From NCBI RefSeq assembly GCF_010365285.1, contig NZ_CP048286.1:1040001-1104000 (forward strand): DNA of 64,000 nucleotides, given 5' to 3'. The position numbers were made by a program, and so were the translations under genes. Shown piece by piece: positions 1 through 8,152 of the stretch. The notes below the pieces were generated by a model. It ran no database searches and was not told where the DNA came from. It saw only the letters and a list, made by a program, of their open reading frames with translations. This DNA comes from Paenibacillus rhizovicinus (lineage in GTDB: Bacteria; Bacillota; Bacilli; Paenibacillales; Paenibacillaceae). The first letter of the stretch is position 1. Every line of letters begins with the position of its first letter.

Positions 1-312
1 TTTGCGGTAAATCGCATTGACGACGAGGAAGGCTGCCATTATCGCCATGGCGAGGAATGACATGAATTCGTACATGTTGCTCGTCGGGATATGCCCTCCG
101 CCTGCCCAGCGGGTGAAGAAGAACGTCAGATGCGCGAGGAACCCAAGCACGGAAACGATGTACGCGACTCGCCCCCACCGTTTGATATGCTCCTCCGGAC
201 TGCGCTTGCTCCACTTTTTACCGAGCGCGGATACGCCGTAAAAGAAAAATCCGAAGCAGTAAAGAAAGAATGCGACAATAAACGCGTCGCTGCTAAAATC
301 AAGCAAACTCAC
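1..312 (-). CDS. resC: ResC/CcsA-type cytochrome c biogenesis protein, N-terminal part
   Basis: This is the first 104 codons of a multi-pass membrane protein that runs off the left edge of the window. In the family, ResC (CcsA) pairs with ResB to carry haem across the membrane and attach it to apocytochrome c. The visible protein starts MSLLDFSSDAFIVAFFLYC and has two hydrophobic segments, the second following the conserved stretch HIPTSNMYEFMSF. The start is GTG at 312-310, which overlaps the resB stop as GTGA, with GGGAGGA seven bases upstream. It therefore looks translationally coupled to resB. The haem-binding WWD motif lies outside the window, so the call rests on the N-terminus and the resA-resB context. 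Confidence 0.88.
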   Translation of the reverse strand, partial: MSLLDFSSDAFIVAFFLYCFGFFFYGVSALGKKWSKRSPEEHIKRWGRVAYIVSVLGFLAHLTFFFTRWAGGGHIPTSNMYEFMSFLAMAIMAAFLVVNAIYRK

Positions 313-1973
313 GATTTGTTCCTCCCGTTATCGAGCGACTTTGGCTCTACGACGATGCCTATTCCGCTCAAGGCGGACGCGACCTCGGCACGCATGCCGT
401 AATTATTCTTGTTCGTATGTGCGCCGAGCGTCACGCGGCGATCGTCAAGGCGCAGCCAAATCCGGCGATGATGGAAGTAGGAGCCCAGCAGGAGCCCGAA
501 TAGGGAAATGCCCGCCCCGACCCAAATATAAGGCATCGCCCGATCGTAACGGATGTTAAGCGAAGTTTCCACTGGCGCGAACTCCACGCCTGTCATCGAC
601 GGAACCTTCAATTCGAATCGATCCGCGATATTGGCATTGATGACATCTTGGCTGAAACGCTGCTTGTCGTTCTGCTTCGGGAAGTACATGTACGGTTCGC
701 CGTTGTCCGGCAATCCCGGCCCCTTCAGCACGAATACGAACGCAGGCGCATTCGGCTCGCGCGACTTCGTCGTCGGCTGGCCTTCCGAATTCAGCGCAAA
801 ATCCATATAGGATTGGCGCAGATCCAAGGTGTACGGCCCAAGCGTGTAGTTCAGCTTCGGATTACGCATGTCAAGCTCGAAAGGACCATACGTCTTCCCC
901 GTCTTCTTATCGATCAGGACGGGATTGACCGCTTTCAGCTTCGCCGTGTCGTCGTATCCGAACTGGTACGCTTTGATGCCTTTATACGACAACGGATCAT
1001 TCACGATAATGTTATGACGCGTCACTTCGGTCAGCTTCGGCGTCTTCGACGGATCGTCGCAATCGGCGGAACAGGTGTAGAGCACGGCGCGAGTTTCGTA
1101 AAGCTTCGCCCTCTCCGTACCTTTCAATTCCTTCGGCAGCTCGGCATCCGTGTAGTAATTGATCGTGAACTTCTCGTTCTTGATGTAATACGACGTCTCC
1201 GGAACTTTGACCGTTTGCCCTTCAGAGACGGTCACATAGTTATCGATCGACCAGCCGGGCAGCGTGCGCAGCAGCACCGCGAGCAGGAAAATGATAAGGC
1301 CGATGTGATTGATGTACGGGCCCCAGCGGGTGAACCGATACTTCTCGGCCAGCAGCGCGCTGCCTTCGACGTGAACCTTGTAATGCCTGCGCTTCAGCTG
1401 CTTCGCCATGTTATCGATCCAGGCTTCTTCTGCGCCTTCGATCTCGCCTGCATACACGGTTTTCTGACGGGTCAGAAACTGTTCGTGCTTGCGGATTTGC
1501 TGCTTGTTCAGCGCCCGATAAAGCGGCAGAACGCGATCCAGGCTGCAAATGACGAGCGAGGTGGCGATCATGACGAGCAGACCGATGAACCACCAGGATT
1601 CGTACGTGTTGGAGAAACCGAGCTTATAATACCATTTGCCGATCCAGCCGTACCGGTCTTCGTAATACGTGCTGGGATCGAAAGAGATAAAAGCGTTCTC
1701 TTGCGTAAAGACCGTGCCGATCATCGCCGCGATCAGCGTGATAATGATCAGCCGGACGGCGATCTTGACGGATGAGAAGAAGTTCCATACCCGGTCGATC
1801 GGCGAAGGATTGACCTTCTGCGACCGGCGCGCGATACCGTCGTAACGCATTTCCAGCGGAGCCTCGCTGCTCTCTTCCTCCGGATCCATCGGATAGCCGC
1901 AGTTCTCGCACAGAACCGTGCCTGTCGGATTCTGATGGCCGCAGGCGCATTTCGTATTTTCAAAAGCTGACAA
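309..1973 (-). CDS. resB: ResB-type cytochrome c biogenesis protein with N-terminal zinc ribbon
   Basis: ResB is the large membrane subunit of the System II haem-ligation machinery and works with ResC. The 554-residue protein has membrane segments near residues 70-90, 128-146, 222-242 and 480-500, with a large loop between the third and fourth that is expected on the outer face. Before the first segment is a cytoplasmic zinc-ribbon-like stretch with Cys9, Cys11, Cys22 and Cys25 (CACGH...CENCG); this is not part of the core ResB fold. The start is TTG at 1973-1971, nine bases after AAGGAGG. The gene follows resA by 19 bases and overlaps resC, so resABC form one unit as in B. subtilis, where the ResDE system controls it. 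Confidence 0.93.
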   Translation of the reverse strand: MSAFENTKCACGHQNPTGTVLCENCGYPMDPEEESSEAPLEMRYDGIARRSQKVNPSPIDRVWNFFSSVKIAVRLIIITLIAAMIGTVFTQENAFISFDPSTYYEDRYGWIGKWYYKLGFSNTYESWWFIGLLVMIATSLVICSLDRVLPLYRALNKQQIRKHEQFLTRQKTVYAGEIEGAEEAWIDNMAKQLKRRHYKVHVEGSALLAEKYRFTRWGPYINHIGLIIFLLAVLLRTLPGWSIDNYVTVSEGQTVKVPETSYYIKNEKFTINYYTDAELPKELKGTERAKLYETRAVLYTCSADCDDPSKTPKLTEVTRHNIIVNDPLSYKGIKAYQFGYDDTAKLKAVNPVLIDKKTGKTYGPFELDMRNPKLNYTLGPYTLDLRQSYMDFALNSEGQPTTKSREPNAPAFVFVLKGPGLPDNGEPYMYFPKQNDKQRFSQDVINANIADRFELKVPSMTGVEFAPVETSLNIRYDRAMPYIWVGAGISLFGLLLGSYFHHRRIWLRLDDRRVTLGAHTNKNNYGMRAEVASALSGIGIVVEPKSLDNGRNKS

Positions 1974-1992
1974 ACCAAAAAACCTCCTTCGA

Positions 1993-2520
1993 CTAGGACG
2001 CCAGCAGCTTCGTAATACGCGCGTCCATGTCTTCTTTCCCCATCGGCCCGATAAAGACGTCCGAAATCGTACCGTCTGGCTTCACAAAGAAGGTGGTAGG
2101 ATACGACCTAAGTCCATACGCTTGCTCGACTTGGCGATTGTTGTCCTGCAGCATCGTGTAACTGACGCCATATTGCTTGATAAAATTGCTGATCGCCAAA
2201 TGATCCTCACTCAGATTAATTCCGACGATTTCAAACGGCTTGTCCCCATGCTTCTTGTACTGTTCTTCCAAATCCGGCGTTTCCGTCACGCAGCCCGGGC
2301 AAAACGTGCCCCAGAAATTAATGACGAGCGCCTTGCCTTTATAGTCCTCGAGACGATGCGTCTTGCCATCCATGTCGAGAAGCGCGAAAGAAGGCGGCTT
2401 CGAGCCCTTGCTCGGAAGACCGTTGCCGTCGGCAAACAGCGAGTTGCCGATGGCGTAACCGCCGAGAACGAGAACGCCGAGGAAGATCAGCACTTGAATG
2501 AGTCTGCGGTTTGATTTCAT
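1993..2520 (-). CDS. resA: ResA-like membrane-anchored thiol-disulfide oxidoreductase
   Basis: ResA is an extracytoplasmic thioredoxin-fold protein that reduces the haem-binding cysteines of apocytochrome c before haem attachment. The 175-residue protein has an uncleaved-type membrane anchor at residues 7-25 followed by a thioredoxin domain with INFWGTFCPGC; Cys74 and Cys77 are the redox pair and YPTTFFV carries the cis-proline. The active site reads CPGC, whereas B. subtilis ResA has CEPC and the wider TlpA/ResA group favours CxPC, so its redox behaviour may differ. The ATG start has GGTGAAC seven bases upstream. It leads the resABC group. A thiol reductase of other specificity is possible, but the position before resB makes ResA the best call. 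Confidence 0.88.
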   Translation of the reverse strand: MKSNRRLIQVLIFLGVLVLGGYAIGNSLFADGNGLPSKGSKPPSFALLDMDGKTHRLEDYKGKALVINFWGTFCPGCVTETPDLEEQYKKHGDKPFEIVGINLSEDHLAISNFIKQYGVSYTMLQDNNRQVEQAYGLRSYPTTFFVKPDGTISDVFIGPMGKEDMDARITKLLAS

Positions 2521-2614
2521 ATTCGTTCACCGCCTGTTCCTATGCTGCAAAGATGCTATTTCCGTATTCTCATTATAACGAAAATCGGACGGCAATTGAG
2601 GTTGCCGCCGCTCG

Positions 2615-3355
2615 TTATTTTTGAATTTTATGTGTCTTGACAGCCGCCGACCGAAGCTCTTGAATCTCTTTCGGCGTTAAGTGGCGGAACTTCCCGCGTG
2701 CCAGTCCGTGCAGGCCCAAATCGCCGAAGCGAATTCTTCGCAGCAGGACGACGGGATGACTGATGGCGTCGAACATCCTGCGGACTTGCCGGTTGCGGCC
2801 CTCATAGATCGTAATCGTGATCGTGGACTGATTTTTCTCCGTATCGACATCGTGGTATTCCACCTCGGCAGGGGCCGTCATTCCGTCCTCAAGCAGAATG
2901 CCCTGTTTCAAGCGCTCCAGCGCCGAGCCGTGCGGCACGCCCTTAACCGTTGCCCAGTACGTCTTCGGCACGTGATGGCTCGGATGCGTAAGCAGGTTGG
3001 CGAACTCGCCGTCGTTGGTCAGCAGCAGCAGCCCTTCCGTATCGTAGTCCAGCCGGCCGACGGGATACACCCGTTCCTTGATGCCCGGCAAGTAATCGGA
3101 GACGATCTTGCGTCCCTGCGGGTCGCTCGCGCTCGTAATGACGCCTTTCGGTTTATGTAACATCAAGTACAGTTTGCTTTCGCTCTTGATTCTGCGTCCG
3201 TCAACCGTGATGACATCCACTGCCGGATCGGCTTTGGCTCCCAGGGTCGTGACGGTTTCTTCGTTGACCTGTACCTTCCCGGATAAAATGAGCTCTTCGC
3301 ATTTGCGGCGCGATGCTACGCCGGCCTGCGCTAAAATTTTCTGTAAACGTTCCAA
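2615..3355 (-). CDS. rluB: Pseudouridine synthase, RluB/RsuA family
   Basis: This enzyme converts a uridine in large-subunit rRNA to pseudouridine. An S4 RNA-binding domain (ERLQKILAQAGVASRRKCEE) covers the first 60 residues. The catalytic motif GRLDYDTEGLLLLTNDG follows, with the nucleophilic Asp in RLDYDTEG, and the family motif GRNRQVRRMFD comes later. I place the start at TTG 3355-3353 because GGAGGGTGA lies just upstream of it and the family usually begins right at this S4 helix. An in-frame ATG eight codons earlier (3379) has no ribosome site. It sits between spmB and resA exactly as in B. subtilis, with a terminator separating it from spmB. Confidence 0.92.
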   Translation of the reverse strand: MERLQKILAQAGVASRRKCEELILSGKVQVNEETVTTLGAKADPAVDVITVDGRRIKSESKLYLMLHKPKGVITSASDPQGRKIVSDYLPGIKERVYPVGRLDYDTEGLLLLTNDGEFANLLTHPSHHVPKTYWATVKGVPHGSALERLKQGILLEDGMTAPAEVEYHDVDTEKNQSTITITIYEGRNRQVRRMFDAISHPVVLLRRIRFGDLGLHGLARGKFRHLTPKEIQELRSAAVKTHKIQK

Positions 3356-3434
3356 TGTCTTCACCTCACCCTCCATCATACCCTAAATCGACATATGAAA
3401 TAAAGCTTGGTCGGGCAAGAAGTCCCAAAGAAGA

Positions 3435-3457
3435 GAAAAAAGCCCCACTGCGGGCTC
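3435..3457 (-). terminator. Intrinsic terminator after spmB
   Basis: Read on the minus strand, AGCCC and GGGCT form a short GC stem around a GCAGTG loop, followed by six T residues. It lies 70 bases after the spmB stop and before rluB. Confidence 0.7.
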
Positions 3458-3529
3458 CCGAAACATGGGCGGCGCCTGCGATGGAGCTTCGTTGCAAGAG
3501 ATGATGGCTATGTAGCGCTCAGATGTAAG

Positions 3530-4066
3530 TTAAGAGCCGAAGACGAATAAACAAATGATAATGGCTGCAAAAAAACCGACAAGGTCGGAAAACAGGCCCA
3601 CCTTCAAAGCGTACTTGCTCTTGCGGATGCCGACGGCGCCGAAGTAAACCGTCAGGACATATAACGTCGTATCCGTGCTTCCTTGAATCGTGGAAGAGAT
3701 GCGTCCGATCATGGAATCCGGTCCGTAAGTCTTGATCAGCTCCGTCGTGAACGCGAGCGACCCCGCTCCCGTCAGCGGCCGCAGCAGCCCAAGCGGCAAT
3801 ACTTCGCTAGGAATGCCCAAACTGTCGAACAACGGGCGAATCAGACTAGCCAGCATATCCATCGCTCCGGATGCTCGGAACATGCTGATGGCCACCATCA
3901 TCCCGACGAGATGCGGAATGATGTTAATCGCAGTGCCGAAGCCTTCCTTGGCGCCGTCGATGAACGTTTCATATACGGGAACCTTCTTAAAAGCGGCATA
4001 CAGCGGTATGAATACGATCATGAACGGAATGAGCCAAGCGGATATGGACGTTACCCACTCATACAA
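3530..4066 (-). CDS. spmB: Spore maturation protein B
   Basis: SpmB is a membrane protein made in the mother cell and needed, with SpmA, for spore-core dehydration and heat resistance. The protein is largely hydrophobic and carries the gate-domain motif LRPLTGAGSLAF and the conserved GSTDTTLYVLTVYFGAVGIRK. I prefer a TTG start at 4066: it follows AGGGTGAGG and gives 178 residues, the length I recall for B. subtilis SpmB. An in-frame ATG at 4084 would add six residues but lacks a ribosome site. The start overlaps the end of spmA by eight bases, so the two are translationally coupled. Confidence 0.92.
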   Translation of the reverse strand: MYEWVTSISAWLIPFMIVFIPLYAAFKKVPVYETFIDGAKEGFGTAINIIPHLVGMMVAISMFRASGAMDMLASLIRPLFDSLGIPSEVLPLGLLRPLTGAGSLAFTTELIKTYGPDSMIGRISSTIQGSTDTTLYVLTVYFGAVGIRKSKYALKVGLFSDLVGFFAAIIICLFVFGS

Positions 4067-4802
4067 GGGCCTCACCCTTTCCATGCTTCGCAGCCAGAAG
4101 GTTGTCGCGGGCCGTCTCGCCTTGGCCGCCGAATCCTTCGGAATCGAAATTCCCCGGCGGACCTTGCGCTCCCGGCGGGTCCTTCATCGCCGTTCCGTTC
4201 CGGCCGATCGAATTGGGCGGCTTGCGGCGATACCGGTGCCTGTACCAGCGGTCGGCGGCAATCGCCGCTATGGTTGCGACCAGCGTAGCCGCGAGCGTCG
4301 TGCCGACGATTTCCGTCGGATTCGCGGATCCGTACGTCATGCGGATCGCGATCAGCGTCGTCGGAACAAGCGTGATGCTGGACGTGTTCAACGCCAGCAA
4401 GGTGCACATGGCCGCCGATGCCGTCTCCTTCTCGGGATTCAGCTTCTGCAGCTCCTGCATCGCTTTGATTCCCATTGGCGTCGCCGCATTGCCGAGACCC
4501 AGTATATTAGCGCTCATATTGCTCATTATGTAACCGAGTGCGGGATGTCCTTTAGGAACGTCAGGAAACAGGAAACGAACGACGGGTTGAAGCAGGACGG
4601 CGATTTTGCGGAGAAGTCCCGCATCCTCGCCGATCCGCATCAAGCCCAGCCAGAACACCATCACGCTAATTAAGCCGAAGCTGACGGTTACGCCGCTTTT
4701 GGCGCCTTCGAACGCAGCTTCGGTGAGTGCTTCCATCCGTCCGTTCATAATGGCGGCCACGAAGCTGATCACGATGAAGAAGAGCCAAATGATATTTACC
4801 AT
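4059..4802 (-). CDS. spmA: Spore maturation protein A with extended C-terminus
   Basis: SpmA is the membrane partner of SpmB in spore dehydration. Residues 1-190 are a typical nucleoside-recognition gate protein with several membrane segments and the motif SANILGLGNAATPMGIKAMQ. At 247 residues it is about 50 longer than the usual ~196. The extra tail is soluble and rich in Gly and Pro (DPPGAQGPPG), with no match that I recognise. The ATG follows AGGAGG by eight bases. The gene lies 33 bases downstream of dacB and overlaps spmB, giving the dacB-spmA-spmB operon known from B. subtilis, transcribed there by sigma-E. Confidence 0.93.
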   Translation of the reverse strand: MVNIIWLFFIVISFVAAIMNGRMEALTEAAFEGAKSGVTVSFGLISVMVFWLGLMRIGEDAGLLRKIAVLLQPVVRFLFPDVPKGHPALGYIMSNMSANILGLGNAATPMGIKAMQELQKLNPEKETASAAMCTLLALNTSSITLVPTTLIAIRMTYGSANPTEIVGTTLAATLVATIAAIAADRWYRHRYRRKPPNSIGRNGTAMKDPPGAQGPPGNFDSEGFGGQGETARDNLLAAKHGKGEALV

Positions 4803-4835
4803 CCTGCCGCCTCCTTCCTGCTAATGTGCGTTATT

Positions 4836-5936
4836 TCATTGCCCAGCCGCCCAAGCCGGCTTATCGGGTAACGCGATCCTCGAGCCTTTCGGATCGTATA
4901 CCGGCGTTTCGCCAATCTTGGCGTCGCCAACGAACCATTGCATCGTTCCGCGCTCGCCTAGCAGATACGCCGCGGAGCGCGCGTCCAGCAGATTCAGCTT
5001 CGTATGCAGCTGCTCTTTCTCACCTTCGGCAAACGGATAGCGAAGCGTGCGGCCAACGGCAAGCGGATAGCCGCTTACAGGCTGTCCTTTATGCGCGATT
5101 TCGCTGAGCGGATAATAGTTGAAGCCGAAATTGAGCATCCGCATATGATCGTTCCAGTCGTCTCTGTCGTTGATCGTTACGGCCACCAGCTGCTGTCCGC
5201 CGCGGGTCGCCGAACTGACCAGGCAGCGAAGCGATTTCTTCGTGTAGCCGGTTTTGACGCCGTCCGCCCCTTCGTACATGGCGAGCATTTTGTTCTTGTT
5301 CTTCCAGAGGTAATCCCAGCTGTCGTTCGGATTCGGAGCCGACTTGCTTTTCGTTTTGACGATTTCCTTGAAAACGGGATTCTTGAGCGCGTAAGCGGTG
5401 AGCTTGGCCAAGTCATTCGCCGACGAATAGTGGCCCGCGGCATCCAATCCGCTTGGATTCATGAACTGCGAATTCGCCAAACCGAGCATTTCGGCCTTGG
5501 CGTTCATCATATGCACGAAGCCTTCTTCCGAGCCCCCGACATGTTCGGCGATGGCCGTGGCCGCGTCATTGCCGGAACGAAGCATCAGCCCGTACAGCAT
5601 ATTATGCAAGCTCATTTTCTCTCCGCGCTTCAAATAAATCGAGGAGCCTTCCTTGCCGGCTGCCCGGACGCTCGTCTCGACCATATCGGAAAGCTTTCCG
5701 TGCTCGATCGCGACGATTGCCGTCATGATTTTGGTCAGGCTGGCAATCAGCATCGGCTTGTCCCCGTTGTGGCTATATAGAATCCGGCCGGATTCTACGT
5801 CAATCAGCGCTGACCCCTGGGCCCCGGTCCTCAACACTTTCGACTCCGCGTTCGCGGACCCGTCGAAACCCGGCAGAAGCAGCAAGGCAGTCGCGGCGAT
5901 CGCTACCAGTTTATTCCTTATGCAGGCGAGCCTCAT
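4836..5936 (-). CDS. dacB: D-alanyl-D-alanine carboxypeptidase DacB (spore cortex)
   Basis: DacB (PBP5*) trims the terminal D-Ala from peptidoglycan stem peptides and controls cross-linking of the spore cortex. The 366-residue protein has an N-terminal signal sequence of about 30 residues and the three penicillin-binding motifs: Ser66-Leu-Thr-Lys69, Ser121-Gly-Asn123 and Lys228-Thr-Gly230. I chose ATG 5936 because AAGGAGG stands seven bases before it. The frame stays open 37 codons further up, but that stretch runs into the ytfJ terminator. DacB rather than vegetative DacA is indicated by the adjoining spmA-spmB pair and by a sigma-E-like promoter at 5976-6003. Confidence 0.92.
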   Translation of the reverse strand: MRLACIRNKLVAIAATALLLLPGFDGSANAESKVLRTGAQGSALIDVESGRILYSHNGDKPMLIASLTKIMTAIVAIEHGKLSDMVETSVRAAGKEGSSIYLKRGEKMSLHNMLYGLMLRSGNDAATAIAEHVGGSEEGFVHMMNAKAEMLGLANSQFMNPSGLDAAGHYSSANDLAKLTAYALKNPVFKEIVKTKSKSAPNPNDSWDYLWKNKNKMLAMYEGADGVKTGYTKKSLRCLVSSATRGGQQLVAVTINDRDDWNDHMRMLNFGFNYYPLSEIAHKGQPVSGYPLAVGRTLRYPFAEGEKEQLHTKLNLLDARSAAYLLGERGTMQWFVGDAKIGETPVYDPKGSRIALPDKPAWAAGQ

Positions 5937-5975
5937 GGTTGTCCTCCTTCTGGATGTCGGTACTCGTCTTGTACA

Positions 5976-6003
5976 AGTATATGAAACAGAGCGGGATATA
6001 TCC
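5976..6003 (-). promoter_or_regulatory. Sigma-E-like promoter for dacB-spmA-spmB
   Basis: On the minus strand GGATATA (6003-5997) and CATATACT (5983-5976) are separated by 13 bases. This resembles the mother-cell sigma-E pattern (kmATATT, 13-15 bases, CATACAAT), with 6 of 8 matches at -10. It lies between the ytfJ terminator and the dacB ribosome site, where a sigma-E promoter is expected. Confidence 0.6.
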
Positions 6004-6014
6004 CAACTCGTCCT

Positions 6015-6044
6015 AAAAAAAGAAACCGCCCCGGAATGGACGGT
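6015..6044 (-). terminator. Intrinsic terminator after ytfJ
   Basis: On the minus strand ACCGTCC pairs with GGGCGGT around a six-base loop and is followed by TTC and a run of T. It separates ytfJ from dacB and makes dacB the first gene of its unit. Confidence 0.75.
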
Positions 6045-6082
6045 CACTCATTGAAGCAAAAGCTTACCGTCGTCGTTCGCGC

Positions 6083-6538
6083 TTAGCGCATATCCATGCT
6101 GTCGATAAGCACGGAATCGATTTCGGACGAGGATTGATCTTTCTTGAACATGCTCTGGATCTTGTCGAATACTTGCGGCGCGGAGTCAAGCACGCGCTCC
6201 ATCAGATGCGTTTGATTGTCCAGCGGTACGATACGGACGCCATGAGTGCCGACGACGAGAAATGCGATCGGCGTAATCGAAACGCCGCCGCCGCTGCCGC
6301 CGCCGAACGGCAATTGAACGGATGCGTTGTGCGCATCGCCGCTCTTGCTGCCGCTGTCGCCGCCCATGCGGATATCGCTGCCGCCCGCCACGAAGCCGAA
6401 ACCGACCTTGGAAATTGGCATGATGACGCTGCCGTCAGGGGTCTGTACGGGGTCGCCCACTATCGTGTTAACATCTACCATTTCCTTGATGTTTTCCATT
6501 GCGGTTTGCATTAAGCCTTGAATCGGATGGTCTGCCAT
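6083..6538 (-). CDS. ytfJ: Sporulation protein YtfJ (GerW family)
   Basis: This is a 151-residue member of the YtfJ/GerW family, forespore proteins that in B. subtilis affect germination with certain nutrients. The N-terminus (HPIQGLMQTAMENIKEMVDV) and the core GDPVQTPDGSVIMPISKVGFGFVAGG are the family signature; a Gly-rich stretch (LPFGGGSGGG) follows. No signal peptide is visible. It lies 81 bases downstream of ytfI, and the pair is preceded by a sigma-G-like promoter at 7357-7386. In B. subtilis the pair sits elsewhere, and ypuI occupies the slot between scpB and dacB. The biochemical role is not known from sequence. Confidence 0.92.
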   Translation of the reverse strand: MADHPIQGLMQTAMENIKEMVDVNTIVGDPVQTPDGSVIMPISKVGFGFVAGGSDIRMGGDSGSKSGDAHNASVQLPFGGGSGGGVSITPIAFLVVGTHGVRIVPLDNQTHLMERVLDSAPQVFDKIQSMFKKDQSSSEIDSVLIDSMDMR

Positions 6539-6619
6539 CGAAAAAGTCCTCCTCGGTTCAAAATCAGATACTGCTCCTTGCCGTTTCTAGCGTTCCCCCG
6601 CCTAAAGCGCATTATGTAA

Positions 6620-7321
6620 TCAGCCGCGAAGCAAAATCCGCTGCCAGCCGATGATGCCGCGCGGCACCCCTTTGGCAGCAGCATGCTTCAACTTCACCGA
6701 GAGCCTAATGCCGGCAAAGATCGCATAGCCGAAGCCGACTTTGGCCGTAAACTGGCCGTCCGTGGAGAAATGCGCCTGCTGATACACCGGCTGTACCGCG
6801 ATTTCCGGATCCGTCTGCAGGCGAATCAGCTGCGACAGCACGCCGATGGCGGTCGTTTTCACCGACCAGACCATGCCGGTAAGCATCGCCGTCCACATGG
6901 CATCGTCCGTTCCGACCGCGCTTGACCATTTCCACTCCGTGACCCGCACGTGGCCGAGCGTCCTGCGAACCCAGCCGAGCAAATCATCCGTATGCCGCAG
7001 CAGCGCATGCGACCAATCGATCGATTTCATGATGCTCTTCGCATCCACGCTTTTCTTGTCCACGTTCCTGTCGCTTCCGCCGACGTTCTCCGCCGTCAAT
7101 TCCCGTTTCAGCTCCATCCCGAGACCGCTGAATTTCATCTCGGGCAGCTGCCAGTGGTAATTCACGATACCGAACAAGGCCCGGATCCGCAGCTCGGCGT
7201 CATCATCATTCCCAACCCGTCTAATGCGGCCGCGAATGACGACCGGCGACAGCGCAATAACGAGCACGAGCAAAAAAAAGAGACCTGCCGCAATCATCCA
7301 TCCGAACGGGTAGCCAAGCAT
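6620..7321 (-). CDS. ytfI: DUF2953 family protein YtfI
   Basis: YtfI is a poorly characterised sporulation-associated protein encoded next to ytfJ in many spore formers. The 233-residue product has one N-terminal membrane segment (MIAAGLFFLLVLVIALSPVV) and then a mixed soluble domain, consistent with DUF2953. I use ATG 7321, which follows GGGGGA by seven bases. The ATG five codons earlier (7336) has its purine run too close to serve. The segregation genes scpA-scpB lie upstream with a 75-base gap holding a sigma-G-like promoter, so ytfIJ probably form a forespore unit. No catalytic motif is visible. Confidence 0.82.
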   Translation of the reverse strand: MLGYPFGWMIAAGLFFLLVLVIALSPVVIRGRIRRVGNDDDAELRIRALFGIVNYHWQLPEMKFSGLGMELKRELTAENVGGSDRNVDKKSVDAKSIMKSIDWSHALLRHTDDLLGWVRRTLGHVRVTEWKWSSAVGTDDAMWTAMLTGMVWSVKTTAIGVLSQLIRLQTDPEIAVQPVYQQAHFSTDGQFTAKVGFGYAIFAGIRLSVKLKHAAAKGVPRGIIGWQRILLRG

Positions 7322-7356
7322 GGCGTCTTCCCCCATTTCCCTAAGTTGGTCGGATA

Positions 7357-7386
7357 TAGTATGACCTTGCGGACAAATCTCATTCG
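7357..7386 (-). promoter_or_regulatory. Sigma-G-like promoter for ytfI-ytfJ
   Basis: On the minus strand CGAATG (7386-7381), 17 bases, then CATACTA (7363-7357). The -10 equals the forespore sigma-G consensus and the -35 is close to TGAATA. It lies 36 bases before the ytfI start. Confidence 0.6.
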
Positions 7387-7396
7387 GTTATGCGTA

Positions 7397-8152
7397 TCAG
7401 TTCTCAGGCACCGGTTCAGGCTCCGGTTCAGGCTCCGGATCGGGTTCCGATTCAGATGCTGAATCTGGCCCTTCTTCCGATTCCGTTTCCGTTTCCGTTT
7501 CAATTTCAGGCTTGCTATGCCGTTCTTCGTTCAACTCGGTCTCGATATCGGCGAGCGACATATCTTCGATCGTCATCTGGCGCCCTTCAAGCCGTTCGAA
7601 GAGCAGCTGCGTCTGGTCGTCCAAATCGTCGATCGACACGGACGACGGCTCAGGCAGCGCATCGAGGCCCGACAAGCCGAAGTAATCCAGAAACGACTTG
7701 GTCGTTCCATATAGAATCGGTCTTCCGATCTGTTCGGCGCGGCCGACTTCCTCGATCAAGTCCTTGCTGACCAGCGATTGAATCGCCCGGTCGCATTTCA
7801 CGCCGCGGATCTCCTCGATTTCGACGCGCGTGATCGGCTGCCGGTAAGCAACGATAGACAGCGTCTCGAGCGCAGCCTGCGATAAGCTCGAGCGCGTCGG
7901 CGAGTACGCCATCCGTTCGAAATAAGCCGCGTGATCCGGATTCGTCGTCAGGCGGTAAGCGCCGGCGACGAGCGATACTTGAATGCCGCGCTTCTTCGAT
8001 TTCAGATCCTTCATCAGATCCTTGGCATGATCCGCCGCGGCCGCCGCATCAAGCTGGAGAATATCCGACAGCTGCTTCGCCGTCAAACCCTCGTCCCCTG
8101 CCATGAACAGCAGTCCCTCAATAATCAACTTCAGTTTCGAATAATCCGCCAT
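7397..8152 (-). CDS. scpB: Segregation and condensation protein B
   Basis: ScpB is a winged-helix partner of ScpA in the SMC condensin that organises the replicated chromosome. The 251-residue protein carries the family core from KLKLIIEGLLFMAGDEGLT through LETLSIVAYRQPITRVEIEEIRG. I place the start at ATG 8152 (MADYSKLK), which follows GGAGAAG and overlaps the end of scpA by 35 bases. The frame is open 13 codons further upstream, but those codons lie inside scpA. The last ~70 residues are an acidic tail ending in a Pro-Glu repeat (PDPEPEPEPEPVPEN), longer than usual and probably disordered. Confidence 0.94.
   Translation of the reverse strand: MADYSKLKLIIEGLLFMAGDEGLTAKQLSDILQLDAAAAADHAKDLMKDLKSKKRGIQVSLVAGAYRLTTNPDHAAYFERMAYSPTRSSLSQAALETLSIVAYRQPITRVEIEEIRGVKCDRAIQSLVSKDLIEEVGRAEQIGRPILYGTTKSFLDYFGLSGLDALPEPSSVSIDDLDDQTQLLFERLEGRQMTIEDMSLADIETELNEERHSKPEIETETETESEEGPDSASESEPDPEPEPEPEPVPEN

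Noticed and set aside
648..1775. Long plus-strand frame of 375 codons opposite resB
   Set aside because: It is antisense to a clear resB, Arg/His-rich as expected of a GC-biased shadow frame, with no recognisable domain. Similar shadows at 9527-10747 and 13620-14954 were rejected for the same reason.
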